Positions 9,765 through 19,558 of a stretch of 64,000 nucleotides of DNA are shown here, piece by piece; positions within the stretch are counted from its first letter, which is position 1, and every line of letters begins with the position of its first letter. The notes beneath the pieces are model-generated. The model made no database searches. It was not told where the DNA came from and saw only the letters and a list, made by a program, of their open reading frames with translations. Both the position numbers and the translations under genes were made by a program. Source of the DNA: Flavobacterium circumlabens (GTDB lineage: Bacteria > Bacteroidota > Bacteroidia > Flavobacteriales > Flavobacteriaceae); assembly GCF_004345565.1 (NCBI RefSeq), contig NZ_SLWA01000006.1, forward strand, positions 124,001-188,000, given 5' to 3'.

Positions 9765-12700
9765 ATGGATATTGCATTAATTGGAGTTAGTATAAAATAT
9801 GCTGATATAACAACGCTGCAACAGTTTGCAGCCGTTATAAGAAATAATAGTATTTGTGTAAAACAACCTGCGGAAGAAAGAATTTTACATTCAAAAATAG
9901 ATAAAAAAGAGAAGTATCATCCGTATGGCTATCTCGACAGGGTTGATTTCTTTGACCATGAATTTTTTAATTTGTCAAAGGGAGAAGCCAATACCATTGA
10001 TCCGGGGCACAGAATGATCCTGCAGGGTGTCTGTAATGCTATCGAAAATAGCGGTTATGATTTAGACTATATCGCATCACAAAATACAGGATTGTTTACG
10101 ACGACTCAAACCGGACTTTATAATTTATTGTACCAATCTGAAAATAAAGGATTGGATTTTATAGGCGGATTAGCGTCAATAGGAGGTGGGCGTGTAGCGA
10201 ATATTCTAAATATCAGAGGACCGGTAATGAATATCGACACCGCCTGTTCGTCGTCTTTGGTCGCTGTGCACGAAGCCGTGCAAAACATACGAAGAGGAGA
10301 AATTGATTTAGGGATTGTGGCAGGTTCCCGTTTGTTATATCTGTTTAATGAAGCGGATAGTTTCGAAAAAGATGCCATAATGTCTACCGATGGAATGTGC
10401 AGGGCTTTTGATGAAGACGCCTCCGGAACAGCAGGAGGAGAAGGCGTGGCGGTTGTTATTCTGAAAAGACTGGATCATGCCATAAGAGATCATGACACTA
10501 TCTTATCGGTTATAAAAGGATCTGCTATTAATAATGACGGAAGCAGTTCGAATAGTATAACGGCTCCAAGTCCCGTGGCACAAAAGAATGTTATTTTAAG
10601 TGCCTGTAAAAATGCCAATATTCCTGTAACCAGCGTAGGCTATATAGAAACACACGGAACAGGAACTAAATTGGGAGATCCTATAGAGTATAAGGGGATA
10701 AAAGATGCTTTTTCGTCTACAAACGAGCCCTTTTCGGTTCGTTTAGGTACCTTAAAACCCAATATTGGACATCTGGATAATATGTCGGGATTGTTTGGAT
10801 TCATAAAAGCAGCGCTTGTACTAAAGGAAAAAGAATTTTTTCCGCTGGCGAATTTCAATACCGTAAATAAATTTATAGAAGAAGATCCAAATATTCTTTT
10901 ACAAAAAGAAGGGGCTCAATGGGTTACCACTGAAATTAGAAGAGCAGGAGTGAGTTCATTTGGTCTGAGCGGTACCAACGCCCACATCATTCTGGAAGAA
11001 TATACAGCAACGGAAGAAAAAGTCATAAATACCGGTACCAATAACTGGTTTAAAGTAGCGGCAAAAAGCAAAAATGCTTTAAAAGAATATACAGATTCGA
11101 TTTATAATTTTATTTCGGAAAGTACTTCCATAGCAGATTTAGCCTATACGTTAAATACCGGCAGAAAAGACTATAAGTACAGATTAGCCGTATCAGGGAA
11201 TACGGTTGCTGCTATAAAAGAATCGCTTTTAGCCCAAAAAGACAATGACGAAAGTAATACGGCAAAGTATACCAAAATCGCTTTACTATATCTTTCTGAT
11301 GAAGTGCAGCATGTAGAAAGTTTTTTAAAATGCGATCAGTTTAAAGATGTTTTCCTCAATCTGCAAAAAGAAATAGCGAGCGATGAAACAGAGCCTGCTG
11401 TTTCAGAAACGGTAGTCGTTCAGGTGGCCTTATTCAAATACTTGTCGGCTAAAGGATTTAACGTAAATCAGCTGATCTGTAATGGTGATATAGCTAAAGC
11501 TTCAAAAGAAATAATTGAAGGTAAAAATAGCATTTCTAAAGGTTTAGCATTTGATAAAGAGTTCGTTTTAGACTTAGCGAAATTAAAAGCACTAGCCAAA
11601 AACTGTAACGATAATAACATCTTATTGGTAGTGGTTGGTAACAACAGTCAGTCCATGCCCGGTATTTTCGAATCCTTAAAAGAAGAACAAATTCCCGGCA
11701 TAGATGTATTAAAAATCATGGGCGACAATAATTGGAATTTGTTGTGGAGCACTTTATATAATAAGGGACTGGAGTTTGACTGGAAAGCTTTTTACAGTAA
11801 GGAAAATTACAAAAAAGTTACCGCACCAACGTATCCATTTGAAAAAACATCCTGTTGGAATGAGCATAAAAACCCTTTATTTTTTAATCAGTCCAACCAA
11901 AAACCAGAGGTTGAAAAACCAAAACTTGTTATCGAAAATCTGAGCGAAGAGGAAACCGTTGTGGGTATTCTGAAAGAAATCCTAAAAAATGACACCTTAA
12001 CTCTTACGGATGATTTTTTTGAATTAGGCGGTAATTCAATTGTAGGCGTTCAGTTTATAAACAGGATTAATGAGCTGTTTGCTATCACGATAAATTTCGA
12101 TGCTTTGTTTGAATGCTACGAGATCAGTGAAATTGTTACTCTTATAAAAGAAGCAGTTGAAGCCAGGAACAAAAATAGTTTTATAGCGCTTCCTCTGACT
12201 GACCAATTGATTTTTGAAACCCTTGAAGCTTCAAATTCCCAGCAAAGAATGTGGATTGAATCTCTACTAGATACGTCGATGCAATCTATTTATAATATTA
12301 CGCTAACCTATAAGGCAAAAGGGAATCTAAATATTGAAGTTTTTAAGGAAACACTACAGGAGCTAATCAGGATGCATGCCTGTCTGCGGTCTACTTTCTT
12401 TACGGATGAAGACGGAACAATCCAGCAGAGAATAAAGGCAATTGAAAATATAGCGATCGATCACTTTTTTACTTTTTATTCCAACACCGATCCTTTGATG
12501 CTGGAGCAGAAGAAGAAAGAAATTCAAAATTTTAATTTTGATTTAGAGCAGGGCCCACTGTTTCAGGCAGCTGTCCTTCAGACGGATGAAAACAAGTACC
12601 AATTTATATTTGTTTTTCACCACATTATTTTTGATGGCTGGTCTACCGGAATTTTCATAAAAGATTTTGTGGCTGTTTACAAACAAATCATTAGCAAAGC

Positions 12701-15323
12701 ATATGTTCCTGCAGCCAGTAAAAACGATTATTTTGACTATCTGATCTGGCTGAAAGGGAATTTACATAGTGAAAAAACAGCAGCTTACTCTGACTATTGG
12801 AGAGAAAAACTGGGAAATATTAATTCAAATTTAAAATTAGGGAATCCGGATACAGGAAGCCTGGAAGGCGCCCGATTCAATTTCAGTATCGATAAAAAAC
12901 TGAAAGACAAATTAGTGGATTATACGACTAAAAACAGGGTAACATTATTCAGCCTTTTAATCTCGTCCGTAAGAATCTCATTGTACCGACTGGCTCAGGA
13001 AAACTTTGTCATTGGTACGGCCGTGTCCGGAAGGGTTAAAAAAGAGTTTGAATCCACTATTGGTATGTTTATCAATACACTGCCCGTTTATACCGAAATT
13101 GACGGGGATAAAAGCTTTGCTGATGCTGTTGCCGATGAAATGAATACGATCATGAAAGCCTTAGAGTATCAGACGTACCCATATGATTTGATATTAAATG
13201 ATTTGAAAATTGCGAACAAAAAGTCCTTTTTTGATGTCATGGTGGTATTGCAAAATCAGAACAACAGGGCAGGAATGGTGAGCAAAAGTGATCTGCCATT
13301 TGAAATTGAAGAAGAAATCAATCCAATATCGACCTTTTCAAGATTCAATTTGTCTTTTACGTTTTTTGATGTTATAGATGCTATTGAACTCGAATTGGAA
13401 TACAAAGCCGGTGTATTTAGCCAGGAGTTTATTCAGGCTATGATGGACACTTTTTTCCATCTTCTGGAACAATTTGTAGCTGTTCCGGAGAAAAAAATCT
13501 CTCAGTTTTCCATTTTAAACGAAAATCAGTTGGAGAATATCGTTTATGGATTTAACAATACCAAATCTGATTTCCCGGAGGATAAAACCCTTATAGAGCT
13601 ATTCGAAGAACAGGTTGAAAAAACGCCGGACAATATTGCGGTTATTTTTGAAGATAAAGAATTATCGTACCGGGAACTCAATGCAGAAGCCAATCAGTTA
13701 GGCCGTTATTTAAGAGCACTTTTCCAAATTAAACCGGATGATCTGATCGGAATCAAACTTGAAAGAAGCGAAAAAATGATTCTGGCTGTTTTGGGAATAC
13801 TAAAATCCGGCGCGGCTTATGTGCCTATCGATCCTGCCTATCCGCAGGAAAGAATAGACTACATCGGGAATGACAGCAATTGCAAAATCATAATTGATGA
13901 AAATGTACTGACGTTGTTTTATAAAAATCAGGACGTATACAGTGTCGGGAATATTGAAAAAATAAACAGTCCAAAAGATCTTGCCTATATCATTTATACT
14001 TCCGGAACCACGGGTAATCCGAAAGGAGTGATGGTAGAACATACCAATGTAGTCAACCTGATACTTTCGCAGACCAAACAATTTAAAATAGACGAAAACG
14101 AAAAAATTCTTCAGCTTTCAAACTACACTTTTGATGCGTCTGTAGAGCAAATTTTCCTGGCACTTTGCAATGGGGCAGGTTTGTACCTTATTTCGAGGGC
14201 AGCCTTACTGGAAGCAGAGATTTTCGAAGAATTTATTGCCAAAAATGAAATCACACACCTTCATGCAGTGCCATCGGTGTTAGAAAAAATAACACCAGGC
14301 AGTCGTTTTAGTTTAAAAAGAGTAATTGCCGGAGGTGACAGCTGTTCCGAAAAACTGGCCGAATCCTGGAGTACGGTTTGTGATTTCTATAACGAATACG
14401 GCCCAACCGAAACTACAGTTACTTCTATTGAGCTTCTTTATGATAAGAAAAGCACTTTTTGTATCGGTAGTCCAATTGCAAATACACAAGTCTACATTCT
14501 GGATAATAACCTTTTTCCAACTCAGCTGGGCGTTTTGGGTAAAATATATATTTCCGGTGCCGGGGTTACACGCGGTTATCTGAACAAACCGGAGCTGACA
14601 GCCGAAAAATTCATTGAAAATCCATTCGTATCCAACACAAAAATGTACGATACAGGAGATTTAGGACGATGGCTGCCGGATGGTACTATTGAATTTCTGG
14701 GCCGAAACGACGATCAGGTAAAAATAAGAGGTTTCAGAATTGAATTAGGAGAAATAGAAACTGCCCTTTCGCAATTTTCGAAAGATTTACGACAGGTTGT
14801 GGTACAGCCGCAACAGGTAAACGGAGAGAAAACATTAGTCGCTTATTATGTTTCGGACACCGAATTAGACAAAGCCGAAATTCGACGCTATCTCCACACT
14901 AAACTGCCGGAATATATGGTTCCTTCCTTTTTGGTAGTGCTGGAACATTTGCCCTTAACGGCCAATGGAAAAGTCGATCGTACTGCATTGCGAGGCATCA
15001 GTGAAGAAGATATTATCAGGAAAGCATACGTAGAACCAAGAAATGAAATTGAACAAAAAATAGCCGAAATATGGCAGGAAATTCTCGGAGTGGAGAAAGT
15101 AGGCGTTACGGACAGTTTTTTTGAGCTGGGCGGACATAGCCTGAACGCTACAAAACTGATTAGTATCATTCATAAACAGTTTAATGTCAAGTTATCGATC
15201 ATCGATTTGTTTGACAATATCATACTGGAGGAATTAGCATTGCTTTTAGAAAACACCCTATTGTACAGTGCGAATAATGAAGAAAATATTTCAATTGAAG
15301 AATCTGAAAATTTCACTATCTAA
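9765..15323 (+). CDS. Hybrid PKS-NRPS (KS-degenerate AT-T-C-A-T)
   Basis: An 1852-residue hybrid synthetase. The ketosynthase (1-410) keeps its catalytic set: Cys161 in DTACSSS, His297 in HGTGT, Lys331 and His336. Residues about 504-650 align loosely with an acyltransferase, but the region is half the usual length and the GHSxG nucleophile position reads CNGDI. The usual post-AT linker (TAPTYPFEKTSCW, 686-698) remains. Next come T1 (GGNSI, Ser758), a condensation domain (HHIIFDGWS, His952/His953/Asp957), an adenylation domain (about 1265-1745) and T2 (GGHSL, Ser1792). The pocket code reads DAEHIGEVTK and matches no code I know with certainty. Glu at positions 239 and 322 is compatible with a basic residue. 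No ketoreductase, dehydratase or methyltransferase is present. The role is to add a malonate-derived unit, if an AT acts in trans, then one amino acid. It ends with an acidic tail that could dock onto the TubC domain of NRPS-2. Confidence 0.93.
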   Translation: MDIALIGVSIKYADITTLQQFAAVIRNNSICVKQPAEERILHSKIDKKEKYHPYGYLDRVDFFDHEFFNLSKGEANTIDPGHRMILQGVCNAIENSGYDLDYIASQNTGLFTTTQTGLYNLLYQSENKGLDFIGGLASIGGGRVANILNIRGPVMNIDTACSSSLVAVHEAVQNIRRGEIDLGIVAGSRLLYLFNEADSFEKDAIMSTDGMCRAFDEDASGTAGGEGVAVVILKRLDHAIRDHDTILSVIKGSAINNDGSSSNSITAPSPVAQKNVILSACKNANIPVTSVGYIETHGTGTKLGDPIEYKGIKDAFSSTNEPFSVRLGTLKPNIGHLDNMSGLFGFIKAALVLKEKEFFPLANFNTVNKFIEEDPNILLQKEGAQWVTTEIRRAGVSSFGLSGTNAHIILEEYTATEEKVINTGTNNWFKVAAKSKNALKEYTDSIYNFISESTSIADLAYTLNTGRKDYKYRLAVSGNTVAAIKESLLAQKDNDESNTAKYTKIALLYLSDEVQHVESFLKCDQFKDVFLNLQKEIASDETEPAVSETVVVQVALFKYLSAKGFNVNQLICNGDIAKASKEIIEGKNSISKGLAFDKEFVLDLAKLKALAKNCNDNNILLVVVGNNSQSMPGIFESLKEEQIPGIDVLKIMGDNNWNLLWSTLYNKGLEFDWKAFYSKENYKKVTAPTYPFEKTSCWNEHKNPLFFNQSNQKPEVEKPKLVIENLSEEETVVGILKEILKNDTLTLTDDFFELGGNSIVGVQFINRINELFAITINFDALFECYEISEIVTLIKEAVEARNKNSFIALPLTDQLIFETLEASNSQQRMWIESLLDTSMQSIYNITLTYKAKGNLNIEVFKETLQELIRMHACLRSTFFTDEDGTIQQRIKAIENIAIDHFFTFYSNTDPLMLEQKKKEIQNFNFDLEQGPLFQAAVLQTDENKYQFIFVFHHIIFDGWSTGIFIKDFVAVYKQIISKAYVPAASKNDYFDYLIWLKGNLHSEKTAAYSDYWREKLGNINSNLKLGNPDTGSLEGARFNFSIDKKLKDKLVDYTTKNRVTLFSLLISSVRISLYRLAQENFVIGTAVSGRVKKEFESTIGMFINTLPVYTEIDGDKSFADAVADEMNTIMKALEYQTYPYDLILNDLKIANKKSFFDVMVVLQNQNNRAGMVSKSDLPFEIEEEINPISTFSRFNLSFTFFDVIDAIELELEYKAGVFSQEFIQAMMDTFFHLLEQFVAVPEKKISQFSILNENQLENIVYGFNNTKSDFPEDKTLIELFEEQVEKTPDNIAVIFEDKELSYRELNAEANQLGRYLRALFQIKPDDLIGIKLERSEKMILAVLGILKSGAAYVPIDPAYPQERIDYIGNDSNCKIIIDENVLTLFYKNQDVYSVGNIEKINSPKDLAYIIYTSGTTGNPKGVMVEHTNVVNLILSQTKQFKIDENEKILQLSNYTFDASVEQIFLALCNGAGLYLISRAALLEAEIFEEFIAKNEITHLHAVPSVLEKITPGSRFSLKRVIAGGDSCSEKLAESWSTVCDFYNEYGPTETTVTSIELLYDKKSTFCIGSPIANTQVYILDNNLFPTQLGVLGKIYISGAGVTRGYLNKPELTAEKFIENPFVSNTKMYDTGDLGRWLPDGTIEFLGRNDDQVKIRGFRIELGEIETALSQFSKDLRQVVVQPQQVNGEKTLVAYYVSDTELDKAEIRRYLHTKLPEYMVPSFLVVLEHLPLTANGKVDRTALRGISEEDIIRKAYVEPRNEIEQKIAEIWQEILGVEKVGVTDSFFELGGHSLNATKLISIIHKQFNVKLSIIDLFDNIILEELALLLENTLLYSANNEENISIEESENFTI

Positions 15324-15381
15324 TTTATAAAATCGAAACCCGCAGGGGCCAAATTGAAATATTAATAAAACAAAATCACTA

Positions 15382-17763
15382 ATGAATCGGTTATTATTTA
15401 TTGCATTTATTTTAAGTAACGTATTAACAGCACAAGTCAAAATAACCGGAAAAGTGGTTACCCCAGAAAATAGTCCAGTTGCGTTTGCTGAAGTTATCCT
15501 TTTTGGAAAAGGCCCTGTTCCTATAAAAGATCAGGTAACCAATGAAAAAGGGGAGTTTATAATAGAATATAAGCCGGGCTCGTACAAATTGCAAATCAGT
15601 CAGTTCAATTCTGTTTTATATACCAAACAGATCGAATTGACTTCAGATCTGGATTTGGGGGAAATCATAGCAAATCCCGTGCAGGAATTAGCGGCAGTGG
15701 TCATTACTCAAAAGAAAGAACTCGTAGAGCGCAAAGTCGACCGACTGGTTTTTAACATCGAAAACACCATCAGTACAGCGGGTGGCGATGCGATGGACGC
15801 CTTAAAAATCACACCCGGAATACAGATTCAGAACGAGACGATAAACATAGTAGGTAAAAGTACCGTAAGAGTTTTGCTCGACGACAAAATGATTGAACTT
15901 GGACAGGAAGAACTGACCAATTTGTTGAAATCAATTCCTGCCGAAAACATCAAAAGTATCGAGGTAATTACGACACCGCCGGCTAAATATGAGGCTTTGG
16001 GAAACAGCGGACTGGTAAATATCAGGTTAAAAAAGGCCAAAAAAGATTCCTGGAACCTCTCTCTGGGAACTGGTTACTTACAAAGGCACCACGATGGCGA
16101 AGGATCAAACACCAGCAATTTTATATACAATCAAAATAAGCTGAGTATGTCTGCTTCACTGAATTACAGAAGTGGTGGTATTTATCTGGAACAGGAAAGC
16201 CGCGTTCACTTTACGGACGAATTGTGGGCTCTAAATTACCCGCTCCAGAAAAACTATAAAATGCTGAATGGAATTTTGAGCATGCAATACATCGCGACAC
16301 CCAAATGGGTTGTTGGTTTCCAATATCTGACTAATATCAATAAAACAGACACGGATGCCACGAGAAGTCTGCTGATTTATGATAATGACACGAATGAAAT
16401 CAACAAAAATATTACCTCTGTCGGATATGCTTTTTTAAGGCCAACGCTGCATTCCTTTAATCTGTTTAATGAATATAAACTCAATCCCACAGGTGGAAAA
16501 ATGTTCGTGAATTTGGATTATTTCAAATACAAAAGCGATGATTCCAGGCCTTATGACGGGACTTCGGAAGAATATAATCCGCCTAAAGAACAGTTTTTTA
16601 CAGGAATTAACAATAACAATCAAAACATAAGCAATTTCTCTGCTAAAATTGATTTTGAAACTCCTTTAGAATGGATGAATCTTGGTTTTGGGGGAAAGGT
16701 TTCCTTTTCAGATACCAAAAATTTAATTTCAACATTCAATAGTGATTTTACAGATCAGCCTGTAACCGATTTACCGCTGGAAGACTTTGAATTCAGCTAT
16801 AAAGAAAATGTACAGGCCGTATATGTCTCCGGAAACAAAAAGTTCAGTGACAATCTGGAATCCCAGGTTGGCCTGAGAGTCGAAAATACACAGGCAAAAT
16901 CGTACGATGTAGCCTTAGATCAATCCGTAAATAAGAATTACACCAAGCTGTTTCCTTCCGTTAATATTTCCTACACCCCTCAACAGGGTTCTGTATACCG
17001 ATTAAGCTATAGCCGAAGGATAGAACGGCCTACTTTTGCCCAGTTAAATCCGAACATTGCCTATATCAATCCGTTTCAGAGTATTCAGGGGAACCCTTTA
17101 CTGCAGCCTGCCTTTATCGATAATTTCGAATTTATTTATTCGTATAAAAAGCTGGAAAGCAAACTGTATTACAGTCATGATAAAAATGTGTTTATGCAGA
17201 TCTCTACACCTGATCCTGATACCAATGTTGTTCGGATAATTACCCAGAATATCTTTAATATGGAGCGATACGGGATTTCGGAAATCTATGTCTTCAATAA
17301 ATTGAAAGGGTGGACGAGTAACAATACGGCTGATTTTAATTATACGAAATCAAGATCTTTAATTGAATCGACAAGCGGCGTGGAAGGTTTTAATCTGAAA
17401 CTGGCGACGAATAACGATTTCGTCCTAAACGATAAAAAAACGGTGCTGCTAAACCTTAATTACTGGTATGTTTTTCCAAAAACGGAAGGATTTGTAAAGT
17501 TAGACGCATCCAGTTCCACCGCAGTAACGCTTCAATATTTACTTAACGACAATCTAAGAATATCACTGAAAGCCAATGATATTTTCAGAACAGAAAAAAT
17601 AAAATTTAACCCGACTGTAAACGGAGTTTATCAGGAATACAGCCTTTATAACGACAGCAGGTATGTACAGGTATATCTTAATTACAGGCTTGGAAGCAAA
17701 AAAGCAAAAGTTACCAACAGAAATACCGGTAATGAAGAAGAAAGAAAAAGAGTCGGTAATTAA
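15382..17763 (+). CDS. TonB-dependent-receptor-like outer-membrane beta-barrel protein
   Basis: A 793-residue protein with an N-terminal signal peptide (LLFIAFILSNVLTAQ). A carboxypeptidase-regulatory-like beta-sandwich follows (about 20-95, KITGKVVTPENSP), then a plug-like region (GGDAMDALKITPGIQ, IEVITTPPAKYEALG) and a long C-terminal barrel with alternating aromatic strands. This order is that of the Bacteroidota outer-membrane barrel family related to TonB receptors. It sits between two synthetase genes in the operon, which suggests uptake, export or recognition of the cluster product at the outer membrane. No ligand can be read from the sequence. I saw no partner SusD-type lipoprotein. 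Confidence 0.85.
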   Translation: MNRLLFIAFILSNVLTAQVKITGKVVTPENSPVAFAEVILFGKGPVPIKDQVTNEKGEFIIEYKPGSYKLQISQFNSVLYTKQIELTSDLDLGEIIANPVQELAAVVITQKKELVERKVDRLVFNIENTISTAGGDAMDALKITPGIQIQNETINIVGKSTVRVLLDDKMIELGQEELTNLLKSIPAENIKSIEVITTPPAKYEALGNSGLVNIRLKKAKKDSWNLSLGTGYLQRHHDGEGSNTSNFIYNQNKLSMSASLNYRSGGIYLEQESRVHFTDELWALNYPLQKNYKMLNGILSMQYIATPKWVVGFQYLTNINKTDTDATRSLLIYDNDTNEINKNITSVGYAFLRPTLHSFNLFNEYKLNPTGGKMFVNLDYFKYKSDDSRPYDGTSEEYNPPKEQFFTGINNNNQNISNFSAKIDFETPLEWMNLGFGGKVSFSDTKNLISTFNSDFTDQPVTDLPLEDFEFSYKENVQAVYVSGNKKFSDNLESQVGLRVENTQAKSYDVALDQSVNKNYTKLFPSVNISYTPQQGSVYRLSYSRRIERPTFAQLNPNIAYINPFQSIQGNPLLQPAFIDNFEFIYSYKKLESKLYYSHDKNVFMQISTPDPDTNVVRIITQNIFNMERYGISEIYVFNKLKGWTSNNTADFNYTKSRSLIESTSGVEGFNLKLATNNDFVLNDKKTVLLNLNYWYVFPKTEGFVKLDASSSTAVTLQYLLNDNLRISLKANDIFRTEKIKFNPTVNGVYQEYSLYNDSRYVQVYLNYRLGSKKAKVTNRNTGNEEERKRVGN

Positions 17764-17822
17764 GAAGTAGTGCAAATAAGAAATCAGTTAGTATAAAACA
17801 CAAATTATAAAAATATTTTTAA

Positions 17823-19448
17823 ATGGAAGGATTAGTTTATTTAAAACCGAACGTAGTGATTGAGCCTTTAATAGAAAGATGGTATGCCTGGTCGCATCTG
17901 ATATCGCCCGGAACGGCAGCTATGAATGTAACCAAAAGACATATCGAAATAATGAATTCTTACCTGGAGTCGCCTGTGGTACATGATGATGCCGTTAAAG
18001 ACCCGAAAATGCTGGGCGGCCCATTTATGGATTATAATGGAGATCGTTCTGAAGATGTAAGAAAATTGCTGGAATCGACCTTTACCAATCAAAAAGAGCT
18101 GATCAATCTTTCAATGGCGATTCGAAAATTGGTTTTAATGTTAAATAAAGAAGCCAAAGGACAATCGTTGGAGGGGCTGTATAAAAATGTACCGGATATT
18201 TTAAAAGGTTATGTAGAATTAATATACGATCTGAACGGCAATCCTTCTTTTAGATTTTACGAGCAGCTTTTATACAAAAGTAAATTTTACAATAAAAACA
18301 ACCAAAGTCTGGCTTTGTGGGTGACCAATAATGATTCACGTCCTTTTTGTTTAAGTACCCCGAGACTGGATGAGAAAGACGTATTGCATCTGGATATGCC
18401 TTTTGAACACAAATTTATAGACGAGTTGAGTAAAATGAAAAGAACGCCGCGTCCTTACAGTGAAATAAAGGAATTATTGGGCGATTTAAATGAAACAGAG
18501 AGTGCGTTATTCGAATCGTTTTTTACGGATACGCCATCAGTGCCGTATGTCAGGTACGAAGGCGATAAAATTAGAATGCGATATTTTGGGCATGCCTGCA
18601 TTCTAATCGAGACGAAAGACGTAAGCATATTGGTAGATCCCTTAATCAGTTACTACGGATACCAATCGAGTGTAGAGCATTTTTCGGATTACGAACTGCC
18701 TGAAAAAATCGATTATGTTTTGATTACCCACAATCATCAGGACCATATTTTACTGGAAACGCTGTTGCCGCTGAGACATAAAATCAAAAATATTATAGTA
18801 CCGCGTTCCGGAGGAGGCCACCTTCAGGATCCTTCTTTAAAACTAATGTTTAATAATATCGGTTTTGACAATATTATTGAAATCGAAGAATTCGCTACGG
18901 TGAACTTTTCAGATTGCAAAATTACAGGTGTCCCTTTTACAGGAGAGCACAGTGATCTGGACATCAAGGCCAAAATCTGCTATCATGTTGAAATCGCTGA
19001 ATTCTCATTGCTGTTTGCAGCAGATTCGAGGATTTTAGAAAAGAAATTATACGAGCACACGCAAAGTGTCATTGGCGATGTAGATGTTATTTTCCTGGGA
19101 ATGGAATGTGACGGAGCTCCATTAACGTGGTTGTACGGGCCACTGGTGGTAAACGAATTGTCTAAAGAACACGATCAGTCCAGAAGACTGGCCGGATCTG
19201 ATTTTGAAAGGGGAATGCATCTGGTAGATGTTTTTAATCCGCTGGAAGTGTATGTGTACGCTATGGGGCAGGAGCCGTGGTGTGAGTTTATCAGCAGTAT
19301 CAAGTACACCGATGAATCCAATCCTATTATACAGTCCAATCGTCTTATTGCCGAATGCAGTTCGAGGGAAATAATTACAGAAAGGTTATTTGGGGAAAAA
19401 GAGATCCTTTACAATAAGAAAAAAACAGAGAACTACAGTTTGGTTTAA
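17823..19448 (+). CDS. CmlA-type di-iron beta-hydroxylase acting on a T-domain-bound amino acid
   Basis: A 541-residue protein with an N-terminal domain of about 240 residues and a C-terminal metallo-beta-lactamase fold. The metal motif HNHQDH gives His303, His305, Asp307 and His308. The other ligand candidates are Glu375 (TGEHSDL), Asp401 (FAADSR) and Glu428 (GMECDG). As I recall them, the CmlA iron ligands are His305, His307, Asp309, His310, Glu377, Asp403 and Glu430, so all seven line up at a constant offset of two. Glu instead of His at position 375 is the feature that sets CmlA-like oxygenases apart from hydrolases of this fold. CmlA hydroxylates the beta-carbon of a carrier-bound aromatic amino acid. 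Here the best candidate substrate is the Tyr loaded by A1 of NRPS-1. The gene lies inside the operon between two synthetase genes. A plain MBL hydrolase is the alternative. Confidence 0.88.
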   Translation: MEGLVYLKPNVVIEPLIERWYAWSHLISPGTAAMNVTKRHIEIMNSYLESPVVHDDAVKDPKMLGGPFMDYNGDRSEDVRKLLESTFTNQKELINLSMAIRKLVLMLNKEAKGQSLEGLYKNVPDILKGYVELIYDLNGNPSFRFYEQLLYKSKFYNKNNQSLALWVTNNDSRPFCLSTPRLDEKDVLHLDMPFEHKFIDELSKMKRTPRPYSEIKELLGDLNETESALFESFFTDTPSVPYVRYEGDKIRMRYFGHACILIETKDVSILVDPLISYYGYQSSVEHFSDYELPEKIDYVLITHNHQDHILLETLLPLRHKIKNIIVPRSGGGHLQDPSLKLMFNNIGFDNIIEIEEFATVNFSDCKITGVPFTGEHSDLDIKAKICYHVEIAEFSLLFAADSRILEKKLYEHTQSVIGDVDVIFLGMECDGAPLTWLYGPLVVNELSKEHDQSRRLAGSDFERGMHLVDVFNPLEVYVYAMGQEPWCEFISSIKYTDESNPIIQSNRLIAECSSREIITERLFGEKEILYNKKKTENYSLV

Positions 19449-19558
19449 AAAGCAAATGCACACGAATTAACACCGGTTTTTATTTCAAATCCGGCGTAAT
19501 TGGTGAAAGGAAACAAATCAGGGAATCAGTACAGACAAGTATATAATAAGATAAAGCG

